Positions 24,741-32,029 are shown, counted from the stretch's first letter. The stretch is DNA of 39,492 bases from Oscillospiraceae bacterium (GCA_015067845.1 SVLT01000019.1:1-39492); one strand, 5' to 3'. Notes: a model not told the origin generated them from the sequence alone. Program-made: numbers and translations.

Positions 24741-25399
24741 TCGTGGATCATGTCATCACATTGCTCAGTGACGGAGGAATTCGGGCAAATTATTCCTATC
24801 CGGCTGCCAACATTCAGCGTGTTACGGAGCCGGTGGCGGCAGTCAGCTTGGCCAAGGCCGATCTGAAAGCCAATACTGTGCAGGTTTTGGTGGAGATCCT
24901 GTCGCCCAAAGAGGGCGGTGGCTATGCGTGCCAGAAGGAAGCATGGAAGGCCTGTGTCATTCTGGAAGCAGCCGGAGCAATTTGCTGTCAGGAGGGCTGC
25001 GCCTACCTACCCAAGGCAAATTTATTCCGGGTCCCGGTAAAGGCGGTTTTCAAGGGAACGGTCACATCCGCCGGCATGGAGGCATTACCGGAATATGCCG
25101 TGGTTGCCGGAGGTATCACTCTGCGCTATGTGTGCGGATTTTCTGCCAAGCAGGCGGTGAGTGGCAGCAGCGCATCCTTGCAGAATGCGCCCTGGGAGAT
25201 CACCGTGGAGGAATTCATCCCCTGGGGTGTGGAGGATTCTCTGGAAGCGGACGAACCCTTCCAGATGGATCTTCGCTGCATGGAAAATATCGAACGCTTT
25301 GAAGGCTGCACTTGGAGCAAGCGGGAGCGGATCGCCGAAGAATCGGGGATCCGGCAGATCCGCACAGCAAAAGCAACCGGAAGAATATTGACATCATAA
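24728..25399 (+). CDS. phage tail-terminator-like protein, last gene of head block
   Basis: 223 residues. The first about 140 residues look like a tail-terminator or head-tail joining protein in position. The C-terminal 80 residues (from APWEITVEEFIPWG to the basic end) look like a separate domain, possibly from a tail-tube or minor tail protein. No tail genes follow; a strong terminator comes 5 bases later. I do not recognise the family with certainty. Confidence 0.5.
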   Translation: MGQLIVDHVITLLSDGGIRANYSYPAANIQRVTEPVAAVSLAKADLKANTVQVLVEILSPKEGGGYACQKEAWKACVILEAAGAICCQEGCAYLPKANLFRVPVKAVFKGTVTSAGMEALPEYAVVAGGITLRYVCGFSAKQAVSGSSASLQNAPWEITVEEFIPWGVEDSLEADEPFQMDLRCMENIERFEGCTWSKRERIAEESGIRQIRTAKATGRILTS

Positions 25400-25403
25400 G
25401 GGA

Positions 25404-25429
25404 GAAGCCCGCCATTCGGCGGGCTTTTT
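25404..25429 (+). terminator. terminator closing the phage block
   Basis: 9-bp stem (25404-25412 with 25417-25425), ATTC loop and six T residues. Confidence 0.85.
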
Positions 25430-25482
25430 TCTTTGTGTACCAAAAGAAAAAAATTTTGGAAGTTCCTTACAAACCCTTGCGT

Positions 25483-25510
25483 TTGACAAAGATTTAGGGT
25501 AACATAGAGT
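25483..25510 (+). promoter_or_regulatory. promoter for pgi
   Basis: Perfect TTGACA (25483-25488), 16-base spacer, TAGAGT (25505-25510), 32 bases before the pgi start. Confidence 0.6.
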
Positions 25511-25542
25511 TAGAAAATCCATGACGAAAGGAATTTCACATT

Positions 25543-26850
25543 ATGATCAAAGTAGACATTTCCAATGTATGGGGCCAGCTGTCCCTGCCGGACCTTCTGG
25601 CTGTGGAGCAGGAAATTGCCTCTGCCCATCAGACTTTGGCTGACGGCACCGGCGAGGGCAATGACTTCCTGGGCTGGCTGGATCTGCCGGTGGCGGAAGA
25701 AACAGAAGAAATGAAGCGTATTCAGAAGGCGGCGGACTGGATCCGTGCCAACAGCGATGTGTTTGTCGTTGTGGGTATCGGCGGCAGCTATCTGGGCCCC
25801 CGTGCGGCTATTGAGCTGATGCAGGGCTGCAACCACAATATCGGTAAGGGCAAGGGCGATCCTCAGATCTATTTTGCCGGCAACACCCTGTCCACCCGGG
25901 CATGGAACGAGCTGCAACGGCTTCTGGAAGGCAAGGATTTCTCCCTGGCGGTGATCTCCAAGTCCGGCACCACCACCGAGCCTGCCATTGCATTCCGTGC
26001 GCTGAAATGGATGCTGGAGCGCAAGTACGGCACCGACGGCGCAAGCAAGCGTATTTTTGCCATCACCGACCCTGCCAAGGGCGCATTGCGGCAGATGGCC
26101 ACGGAGGAAGGCTGGGAGAGCTTCATCATCCCCCCTGCCGCCGGCGGTCGTTACTCCGTGCTGACGGCTGTAGGTCTGCTTCCCATGGCAGTAGCGGGCA
26201 TTGACATCCGCAAGGTGATGAAGGGCGCATACGATGCCAAAACCGAGTACAACTATGTCCGTTCCTTTGAAAATCCCGTGTGGCTGTATGCCGGCGTGCG
26301 GAATCTGCTGTACCGCCACGGCAAGACCACGGAGATCATGGCATCCTGGGAGCCGGGCTACAAGATGATGGGCGGCTGGTGGCAGCAGCTCTTCGGCGAG
26401 TCCGAGGGCAAGGACGGCAAGGGTATTTTCCCTGTTTCCGTTGAGTTCACTGCCGATCTGCACTCTCTTGGTCAGATGATCCAGCAGGGCGAACGGAATA
26501 TTTTTGAGACCATGATCCGCTTTGATGCCCCCGAAAAGGTGGCTGTGGTAGGTTCTGACGCGAAAAATCTGGACGGTCTGAACTATCTGGCCGGAAAGCA
26601 GCTGGACTTCGTGGACGAGCAGGCCTATCAGGGCACGCTGGCCGCCCATGTGGATGGCGGTGTGCCGGTGATCACTGTGGACATGGGCGCGCTGAATGAC
26701 GAAAAGCTGGGCGAGCTATTCTACTTCTTCGAGCTGTGCTGCGGCGTTTCTGCCTACCTGCTGGGGGTCAATCCCTTCAATCAGCCTGGCGTGGAATTCT
26801 ATAAACGGAACATGTTCCAGCTGTTGGGCAAGCCCGGATACGAAAATTAA
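25543..26850 (+). CDS. pgi: glucose-6-phosphate isomerase
   Basis: 435-residue cytoplasmic enzyme that interconverts glucose 6-phosphate and fructose 6-phosphate in glycolysis and gluconeogenesis. The VGIGGSYLGPRAA segment, the phosphate-binding SKSGTTTE and the GGRYSVLTAVG motif are all present, as are the C-terminal LGVNPFNQPGVE residues. Length fits firmicute Pgi. AAAGGAA at 25527-25533 supports the start. Monocistronic; followed by the promoter of the P-loop gene. Confidence 0.95.
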   Translation: MIKVDISNVWGQLSLPDLLAVEQEIASAHQTLADGTGEGNDFLGWLDLPVAEETEEMKRIQKAADWIRANSDVFVVVGIGGSYLGPRAAIELMQGCNHNIGKGKGDPQIYFAGNTLSTRAWNELQRLLEGKDFSLAVISKSGTTTEPAIAFRALKWMLERKYGTDGASKRIFAITDPAKGALRQMATEEGWESFIIPPAAGGRYSVLTAVGLLPMAVAGIDIRKVMKGAYDAKTEYNYVRSFENPVWLYAGVRNLLYRHGKTTEIMASWEPGYKMMGGWWQQLFGESEGKDGKGIFPVSVEFTADLHSLGQMIQQGERNIFETMIRFDAPEKVAVVGSDAKNLDGLNYLAGKQLDFVDEQAYQGTLAAHVDGGVPVITVDMGALNDEKLGELFYFFELCCGVSAYLLGVNPFNQPGVEFYKRNMFQLLGKPGYEN

Positions 26851-26882
26851 TAAAAAATTGGCGCAGAATTCATAAATACCTC

Positions 26883-26911
26883 TTGCAAAATGCGCCAGCA
26901 ACTGGTAAAAT
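26883..26911 (+). promoter_or_regulatory. promoter for P-loop protein
   Basis: TTGCAA (26883-26888), 17-base spacer, TAAAAT (26906-26911). An inverted pair TGGCGCA (26859-26865) / TGCGCCA (26891-26897) brackets the -35 and could be an operator or loop. Confidence 0.55.
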
Positions 26912-26956
26912 GTCTATACAGCTAAAGAAAAAGCTGAGCAAAGGAGGATGTTTCCT

Positions 26957-27364
26957 ATGATTAAGGTGATTATGGGCCTGAAAGGCTCCGGCAAGACAAA
27001 GAAATTGATCGATTCCATCAATGAGACTGTAAAGCAGGCCAGCGGCGATGTGGTGTGCATCGAGTACGGCAAAAAGCTGACTTATGATGTCAACTATCGC
27101 GTCCGTCTGGTTGACTCCGAGGAGTACGCCATTTCCAACAGCGATATGCTGAAGGGCTTCCTCAGCGGTCTGCATGCAGGTAATTTTGATATAACCAACA
27201 TTTACATTGACAACCTGTACAAGACCATCGGTTCTGACCGGGCAAATGGCGAGGAGTTCGTGGCATGGTGCGCAAAGTTTGCCGCTACCAACAACATGAA
27301 CATCACCATCACCATTTCCGATGATGTGGCTCTGGCTTCCGAGGAAGTTAAGCAGTATCTGTAA
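26957..27364 (+). CDS. small conserved P-loop ATP-binding protein
   Basis: 135-residue protein with an N-terminal Walker A GLKGSGKT (residues 6-13) and a Walker-B-like IYIDN later. It is little more than a minimal P-loop domain. Similar small clostridial proteins are often database-labelled PilT-like without proof. ATG at 26957 is preferred to 26948 because AAGGAGG ends directly at 26947. It has its own promoter and a strong terminator, so it is a single-gene unit. Function unknown; a nucleotide-binding or NTPase regulatory role is the only supportable statement. Confidence 0.75.
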   Translation: MIKVIMGLKGSGKTKKLIDSINETVKQASGDVVCIEYGKKLTYDVNYRVRLVDSEEYAISNSDMLKGFLSGLHAGNFDITNIYIDNLYKTIGSDRANGEEFVAWCAKFAATNNMNITITISDDVALASEEVKQYL

Positions 27365-27376
27365 TCACATAATGGA

Positions 27377-27408
27377 AAGTCCGCTGCGAAAGCAGCGGAC
27401 TTTTTTAT
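27377..27408 (+). terminator. terminator after P-loop gene
   Basis: Perfect 11-bp stem (27377-27387 with 27392-27402), GAAA tetraloop, then TTTTTATTT. Confidence 0.85.
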
Positions 27409-27410
27409 TT

Positions 27411-27590
27411 GCGGGCGGCCGCCCCTACATGACGAAGATCGGCATATGGATGTAGGGGGCGGCGCCTTCGACGCCCCGTTATACCAATTCCGTTACGGGA
27501 CGTCCAGGGGGCCGTCCCCTACGGTTTCGATGGTACGGCACGCTCGGTGATGGGGATTGCCACGGGCGATTCGTGAATCGCCCCTACGAC
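27411..27590. repeat. composite intergenic repeat, families A/B
   Basis: Noncoding block made of CCCCTAC/GTAGGGG-bounded hairpins. It includes GGCGGCGCCTTCGACGCCCCG (shared with 28857-28877) and a family A piece reading GATGGGGATTGCCAC (shared with 28714-28728 and 38758-38772 region). No coding capacity. Confidence 0.7.
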
Positions 27591-27633
27591 AAAAACAAAA
27601 AACCTACCTTTTGAAACGCATAAAGGTAGGTTT
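27591..27633 (-). terminator. terminator of the XRE gene
   Basis: Minus-strand hairpin with 12-bp arms (27622-27633 and 27600-27611) followed by TTTTGTTTTT; it touches the stop codon of the XRE gene. Confidence 0.65.
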
Positions 27634-27835
27634 ATCTTTTTTCAAATTCTTCACCGGTGATCAGGTAGTTGATGGATACGTTAAAATATCGGGACATTTC
27701 AACAAGCAGCGCAAGAGACGGCTCGCGCTTGCCGTTTTCGTAGTAGGACAGGGCCTCTCTGGAAATATTCAAGTCCATGGCGACCTTTTGCTGATTCAAA
27801 TTTCGCTTTTTTCTGATATTTTTCAGCCCAACCAT
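27632..27835 (-). CDS. XRE family helix-turn-helix repressor
   Basis: 67-residue Cro/CI-type DNA-binding protein made of a single HTH_3 domain: LKNIRKKRNLNQQKVA, then recognition helix SREALSYYENGKREPS and a C-terminal ALLVEMSRYFNVSINYLI. It probably binds as a dimer to the two TGTAACA...TGTTACA palindromes in the divergent promoter region (27857-27897) and controls itself and the CFI-box gene. Codon use is more AT-rich than the chromosome around it, as is its partner. Confidence 0.88.
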   Translation of the reverse strand: MVGLKNIRKKRNLNQQKVAMDLNISREALSYYENGKREPSLALLVEMSRYFNVSINYLITGEEFEKR

Positions 27836-27846
27836 ACAATCACCCC

Positions 27847-27897
27847 TTGCAATTATTGTAACATTGTGTTACATTATTTATGTAACATTATGTTACA
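27847..27897. promoter_or_regulatory. twin-operator divergent control region
   Basis: Two palindromes, TGTAACATTGTGTTACA (27857-27873) and TGTAACATTATGTTACA (27881-27897), each with perfect 7-bp arms and 3-base centre, lie 24 bases apart centre to centre. A plus promoter TTGCAA (27847-27852), 17-base spacer, TACATT (27870-27875) is covered by the first palindrome, and its start site by the second. Binding by the XRE protein should repress the CFI-box gene and probably the XRE gene itself. Confidence 0.75.
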
Positions 27898-27925
27898 CAA
27901 ACAATGAAAGAGAAGGTAATTGTGT

Positions 27926-28594
27926 ATGGCAAAATTTTATATTTGGAATTTTAAAGTGGGTTCTAAGACCCATGATGGCTGGGCTTATGGTCCAAACTCA
28001 GCAGGCGGTATTTCGCTTCAATGGGATTTTAAGAACGAAACGGGCAAAACCATTAAATACGCAACCTTCTGGTTTGTACCATATAATCGCGTAGGCGACA
28101 TCCAATGTTGTAGTATTAGCAAAGAATCCGAAGATGGCGTAACCTATACAGGACCTTTAGATCATGGTGGTATCCATCGCGGTGCTTTGTGGGAAAATGC
28201 GTGGTATAACCATTCCATCAGCGATGTGAAATTAACGAAAATCTATGTAGTGTATATGGATGGCACAGACGAGTTATTGTCTGCCAGTGATGTTTCCTTT
28301 TCTGTCCCCGAAGGCGTAAGTGCCAATGGCTGTTATGTAGCAACAGCAGTATACGGCAGCTATGACTGTCCGCAAGTCTGGACTTTACGGCGTTTCCGTG
28401 ATAACACCTTGGCAGGAACCTGGTACGGCAGAGCGTTTATTAAAACTTACTACACCATCAGCCCCACTTTGGTAAAGTGGTTTGGCCAAACCAACTGGTT
28501 CAAAAAACTGTGGAAAAAGAGGTTAGACCGCATGGTCAGCAATCTGCAATCTGCAGGTGTAGAATCTAGCCCCTACCAAGACAAAACCTGGTAA
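27926..28594 (+). CDS. CFI-box-CTERM domain-containing protein
   Basis: 222 residues, no signal peptide. The N-terminal about 130 residues look beta-rich, with a DUF5780-like stretch (GKTIKYATFWFVPYNRVGD). From C136 comes the CFI-box motif CYVATAVYG with the following LRRFRDNTL and a hydrophobic WYGRAFIKTYYTISPTLVKW segment that may contact membrane. The function of CFI-box proteins is not known to me. ATG at 27926 is preferred to an upstream TTG because AGAAGG (27911-27916) fits it. The gene is markedly AT-richer than its neighbours and is paired with a divergent XRE repressor, suggesting an acquired cassette. Confidence 0.75.
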   Translation: MAKFYIWNFKVGSKTHDGWAYGPNSAGGISLQWDFKNETGKTIKYATFWFVPYNRVGDIQCCSISKESEDGVTYTGPLDHGGIHRGALWENAWYNHSISDVKLTKIYVVYMDGTDELLSASDVSFSVPEGVSANGCYVATAVYGSYDCPQVWTLRRFRDNTLAGTWYGRAFIKTYYTISPTLVKWFGQTNWFKKLWKKRLDRMVSNLQSAGVESSPYQDKTW

Positions 28595-28612
28595 ATATAA
28601 TCTTCACATACG

Positions 28613-28647
28613 ACAGCGGAGTGATTTTCACTCCGCTGTTGTTTTTT
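28613..28647 (+). terminator. terminator of CFI-box gene
   Basis: 12-bp stem (28613-28624 with 28628-28639) followed by TGTTTTTT. Confidence 0.75.
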
Positions 28648-28683
28648 GCGGGCTGTCGGTTGTCGTCCGCAAATATTTCTTTG

Positions 28684-28931
28684 GGTGATGGTGCGGTACG
28701 CTCGACGATGGGGATTGCCACACCAGTCTGCGGACTGGTTCGCAATGACATGCGAAATCGTAGGGGCGAGCATTGCTCGTCCGTTTGTGCGATATCGAAC
28801 TGCGGTAACGGACGGCCAATGGCCGCCCCTACATTTTTAATTATTGGTTTGTAGGGGGCGGCGCCTTCGACGCCCCGTAAGTGCATCTTTCATCAACGCA
28901 GGACGGGCTGTCGTGGGCGCCAGCCCCTACA
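28684..28931. repeat. composite intergenic repeat, families A and B
   Basis: Fills most of the 28595-29015 gap. A family A unit (GATGGTGCGGTACGCTCG ... GGTTCGCAATGAC) is followed by CGTAGGGGCG and GCCCCTAC hairpins and then the block CGCCTTCGACGCCCCGTAAG ... CGGGCTGTCGTGGGCGCC, which is nearly repeated at 38655-38722. No gene seen. Confidence 0.75.
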
Positions 28932-29015
28932 TTTTCCCCTTTTCTGCATTTCGTGAATAATATTTCCCTTCTTGGCAAACAATACCACCGAACACAAATC
29001 CAAGGAGGTTTTTTC

Positions 29016-30221
29016 ATGTTCTCAAAACCCTTTATTCGCACCTGCGCACTGCTTCTGTGTCTGCTGTGTCTTCCTATGGGCGTCACCGCGTTGGAAGTGG
29101 ACTGCGACAGCACCTACTGCTTCAGCGTGGAGGATTTCAACGGTGAAGAGCCTTTGGTGGGCATCTGCATCACGGATCTTCCGGATGCAAGCACCGGCAC
29201 GGTCATGCTGGGCACCCGGGTGCTCCGCCCCGGTGATATTCTCACCGCCGAGCAGATGTCAAAAATGACCTTCTCCCCTCTGCGTACCGAACAGGACCAG
29301 GAGGCTGTGGTCACATACCTGCCCATTTATGAAAACCGGGTAGACGGTGAAACCACCACCGTCATTTCCATCCGTGGTAAGGTGGATCAGGCTCCCGTTG
29401 CGGAGGATCTGGCCATCGAGACCTACAAAAATCTGCCCAATCAGGGCACATTGAAGGTCACCGACCCGGAGGGGCAGGCGCTGACCTACTCCATTACCCG
29501 TCAGCCCAAACGGGGTACTGTTGAGGTCCGGGCGGACGGCACATTCCTCTATACGCCCAAGAAGAACAAGGTGGGCGTGGACTCCTTCACCTTCACCGCC
29601 GCTGACCCTGCCGGCAATGTCTCCCGGGAAGCTACCGTCACGGTGAGCATCCTCAAGCCCGGCAACTCCACCCAATATACGGACACGGTGGGTTCTTACT
29701 GCCGGTTTGAGGCGGAATGGATGAAAAACACCGGCCTGTTCGTGGGCGAACAGATCGGCGGCAGTCAATGCTTCCAGGAAAACCGGACGGTGAGCAAGGG
29801 AGAATTTCTGGCCATGATGGTCAAGACTCTGGACATTCCCGTGGATGAGAACGCAAGCTACACCGGCTACACGGATCAAGTCCCCAGTTGGCTGCAGCCC
29901 TATCTTGCCGCCGCCATGCGTTCCGGTCTGACCGCCAATCTGCCGGTGAGCGAGACCGGCGCATTGGGGCTGGATGATCCCATCACCGGCTCGGAAGCTG
30001 CTGTGATGCTGCAAAATGCCATGGATCTGTCCATCTCTGTGAGCGCTAAGCCGGTGGATAAAGAGGTGCCCGATTGGGCAATGGCGGCTGTGATCGCCAT
30101 GAATGACAACGGCATTTCCATCAACGGCCTGACCGAGCTGACCCGTGGGGAAGTGGCTGTGATTCTCTATAAGGCCAGCCAGCTTGCTCCCAACGCCCCC
30201 GGCCTGACCATGTATCAATAA
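29016..30221 (+). CDS. secreted surface protein with Ig-like repeat and SLH domain
   Basis: 401 residues with an N-terminal signal peptide (about 1-24: basic start, CALLLCLLCLPMGVTA core, cleavage near ALE). About residues 125-215 form a cadherin/Ig-like domain of the type seen in large adhesins (TDPEGQALTYSITRQPKRG, TFTAADPAGN). The C-terminal half contains S-layer-homology segments (YTDQVPSWLQPYLAAAMRSG, then LDDPITGSEAAVMLQNA), which normally bind secondary cell-wall polymers. It should sit on the cell wall. AAGGAGG at 29002-29008 fixes the start. Single-gene unit with its own terminator. Confidence 0.82.
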   Translation: MFSKPFIRTCALLLCLLCLPMGVTALEVDCDSTYCFSVEDFNGEEPLVGICITDLPDASTGTVMLGTRVLRPGDILTAEQMSKMTFSPLRTEQDQEAVVTYLPIYENRVDGETTTVISIRGKVDQAPVAEDLAIETYKNLPNQGTLKVTDPEGQALTYSITRQPKRGTVEVRADGTFLYTPKKNKVGVDSFTFTAADPAGNVSREATVTVSILKPGNSTQYTDTVGSYCRFEAEWMKNTGLFVGEQIGGSQCFQENRTVSKGEFLAMMVKTLDIPVDENASYTGYTDQVPSWLQPYLAAAMRSGLTANLPVSETGALGLDDPITGSEAAVMLQNAMDLSISVSAKPVDKEVPDWAMAAVIAMNDNGISINGLTELTRGEVAVILYKASQLAPNAPGLTMYQ

Positions 30222-30225
30222 AGAA

Positions 30226-30256
30226 AACCGCCCGGTAAACACCGGGCGGTTATTTT
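30226..30256. terminator. bidirectional terminator between SLH gene and mgtE
   Basis: Perfect 11-bp stem (30226-30236 with 30241-30251), AAAC loop, then ATTTTAG. Genes converge here. Confidence 0.8.
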
Positions 30257-31631
30257 AGATTCCTAACAGCATGTTGGCAAACAGGAAATAGACGAGCAGG
30301 GACAGCGCGTCCACGATGGTGGAGATAAAGGGGCTTGCCATGACCGCCGGGTCGAGGCCCATGACTTTCGCCACCATGGGCAGGATGCAGCCTACAAATT
30401 TCGCGCACACCACCGTCACAGCCAGCGTCAGGCACACCACCGCGTTGATGAGCAATGTGATGTCCTCGTTGCCCATGAGCATCCGATCCACCAGCCAGAT
30501 CTTGGCAAAGCAGACCACCGCCAGCACCACGCCGCAGAGGATCGCCGTACGCAGCTCTTTCCAGATAACCCGGCCAATGTCGGCAAAGGTCAGTTCTCCC
30601 AAGCTCAGGGCGCGGATCACCGTAACGCTGGACTGGGAGCCGGAGTTACCGCCGGTACCCATGAGCATGGGAATGAACGCCGTCAGCGCCACCTGCGCCG
30701 CCAGCGCACCCTCGAAAGCAGTGATGATCAGGCCGGTGAAGGTGGCCGAGACCATCAAAAGCATGAGCCAGGGGATGCGGTTTTTGAACAGTTCAAACAC
30801 GGAGCTTTTCATGTAGGTCTTCTCCGAGGGGATCATACCACCCATGAGCTCCATATCCTCGGTGGCCTCGTCCACCATGACGTCCATAGCGTCGTCCACG
30901 GTGACGATACCCACAAGGCGGTTTTCCCCGTCCACCACGGGCAAAGCCAGGAAGTTGTATTTGTCGAACATCCGCACCACTTCTTCCTGGTCAGTGTGGG
31001 TGGTGACGGAGATCAAATTGGTTAACATAATATCCTGCACCTGGGTCTCGTCATCGTCCGCAAGGAGCAGATCTTTGACGGTGATCAGGCCGATCAGCTT
31101 CCGGCCCTGGGTCACATAGCAGGTGTAGATGGTCTCCTTGTCCACGCCCTGGCGGCGGATGCGGAGGATCGCTTCTTCCACCGTCATTTGGGGTCGCAAC
31201 GCCACATATTCCGTTGTCATCAGCGAGCCTGCGGAATTCTCCGGGTAGCGCAGGATCTGGTTGATGGATCGGCGCATTTCCGGGTCTGCCTGTCTGAGGA
31301 TCCGCTTGACCACATTGGCCGGCATTTCCTCCACCAGATCCGCCGCGTCGTCCACATACAGCTCGTCGATAATTTCTTTCAGTTCGTTGTCGGAAAAGCT
31401 CCGGATCAGCAGCTCCTGGGCGTCCGGTTCCATTTCCACAAAGGTCTCTGCCGCCAATTCCTTGGGCAGCAGGCGGAAAGCAAGGGGAATTTTCGTCTCC
31501 TCCAGATCCGCAAACAGCCCTGCCACGTCGCTGGGGTTCATGGTGCAAAGCATCTCCCGCAGGGGCAGATACTTCTTTTCCTCCAGCATGGACAGCAGGG
31601 CTTTTTCCATAATTTCAAAGCGTTCTGCCAT
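30255..31631 (-). CDS. mgtE: magnesium transporter MgtE
   Basis: 458-residue Mg2+ channel/transporter. Domains in order: N-terminal superhelical Mg-sensing domain (about 1-125, including NPSDVAGLFADL and DDAADLVEEMPANV), paired CBS domains (about 126-255, SLMTTEYVALRP and VVDGENRLVGIVTVDDA), a plug helix, and five membrane helices (about 280-458, with the conserved MGTGGNSGSQSSV pore segment). Cytoplasmic Mg2+ closes the pore. Start 31631 follows GGAGGA. It has a strong promoter (31783-31811) and a 145-base leader with a small ORF and stem-loops, so expression is probably leader-controlled. Confidence 0.95.
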   Translation of the reverse strand: MAERFEIMEKALLSMLEEKKYLPLREMLCTMNPSDVAGLFADLEETKIPLAFRLLPKELAAETFVEMEPDAQELLIRSFSDNELKEIIDELYVDDAADLVEEMPANVVKRILRQADPEMRRSINQILRYPENSAGSLMTTEYVALRPQMTVEEAILRIRRQGVDKETIYTCYVTQGRKLIGLITVKDLLLADDDETQVQDIMLTNLISVTTHTDQEEVVRMFDKYNFLALPVVDGENRLVGIVTVDDAMDVMVDEATEDMELMGGMIPSEKTYMKSSVFELFKNRIPWLMLLMVSATFTGLIITAFEGALAAQVALTAFIPMLMGTGGNSGSQSSVTVIRALSLGELTFADIGRVIWKELRTAILCGVVLAVVCFAKIWLVDRMLMGNEDITLLINAVVCLTLAVTVVCAKFVGCILPMVAKVMGLDPAVMASPFISTIVDALSLLVYFLFANMLLGI

Positions 31632-31661
31632 ATTTTCTCCTCCAATGTATGTACTTGTGAG

Positions 31662-31733
31662 GACAATATGCGCAGACGAGGGCTACGGGCGGCACCAAGG
31701 TGCCAACCGTCTACTTCGTCCGGGTATATTGCC
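31662..31733 (-). ncRNA. structured 5' leader of mgtE (candidate regulatory RNA)
   Basis: The mgtE transcript would begin near 31776. On the minus strand it can form one long nested hairpin: GGCAATAT (31733-31726) with ATATTGTC (31669-31662), CGGACGA (31722-31716) with TCGTCTG (31679-31673), ACGG (31710-31707) with CCGT (31688-31685), and GGCAC/GTGCC at the tip (31704-31700 with 31695-31691, CTTG loop). It does not show the conserved core of the M-box (ykoK) Mg2+ riboswitch as I remember it. It overlaps the small ORF at 31683-31751. Confidence 0.5.
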
Positions 31734-31751
31734 ACTACTGCCGGCATCCAT
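31683..31751 (-). CDS. 22-codon upstream ORF in mgtE leader
   Basis: ATG at 31751, six bases after a strong GGAGGG site (31758-31763), the first ribosome binding site on the transcript. The peptide begins MDAGSSGN and ends with an Arg/Pro-rich RSRRLAPWCRP before a TAG stop at 31683-31685, so translation would enter and melt the leader stem-loops. A second ATG four bases later (31747) opens another frame that runs into mgtE, so either frame might be used. Leader peptides rich in Pro or acidic codons control Mg2+ transporters in enterobacteria; that this one does so is inference. Confidence 0.4.
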   Translation of the reverse strand: MDAGSSGNIPGRSRRLAPWCRP

Positions 31752-31782
31752 GGTGTTCCCTCCTTTTAGATCAGATACTCCC

Positions 31783-31811
31783 ATTTTATTCCTTTATAGG
31801 AGAATTGTCAA
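31783..31811 (-). promoter_or_regulatory. promoter for mgtE
   Basis: On the minus strand TTGACA (31806-31811), 17-base spacer, TAAAAT (31783-31788). It sits about 150 bases before mgtE, which defines the long leader. Confidence 0.75.
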
Positions 31812-31860
31812 CCTTGACGATTGCAGGTAGGTGTAATAAAATAGATTTGTCAAGTCCCCT

Positions 31861-31982
31861 CTTGGCCCCCTCTGAGGAGGGGGGGGCTGTCACGCTCACC
31901 AAGTGTGACTGGGGGAGAGAATAACTACCCCTCAGTCAAAAATCACAGATTTTTGACAGCTCCCCTCACAAGAGGAGCCAAG
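31861..31982. repeat. fold-back repeat, family C
   Basis: 122-base shorter copy of the element at 19029-19229, with CTTGGCCCC and GGAGCCAAG inverted ends, the CCCCTCTGAGGAGGGG hairpin, ACTGGGGGAGAGA, CTACCCCTCAGTC and the TCAAAAATC / GATTTTTGA palindrome. Lies between the divergent mgtE and GNAT genes. Confidence 0.75.
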
Positions 31983-32029
31983 GTGCCTGCGGCACATGTT
32001 TCCTGTAGGGGAAGGTTTAGGAGGTCACT

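Noticed and set aside
19262..25465. Phage attachment-site duplication (TTTGGAA(A)GTT near 19266 and 25455)
   Set aside because: The match is about ten bases with a one-base gap, in AT-rich sequence, with no integrase nearby; too weak to call.
27411..28931. CRISPR array from the recurring GTAGGGGC/GCCCCTAC words
   Set aside because: Spacing and orientation are irregular, the words pair into hairpins, and no cas genes are present; they are dispersed repeats.
31632..31776. M-box (ykoK) Mg2+ riboswitch before mgtE
   Set aside because: The conserved M-box core I know is not present, so I describe only a candidate structured leader.
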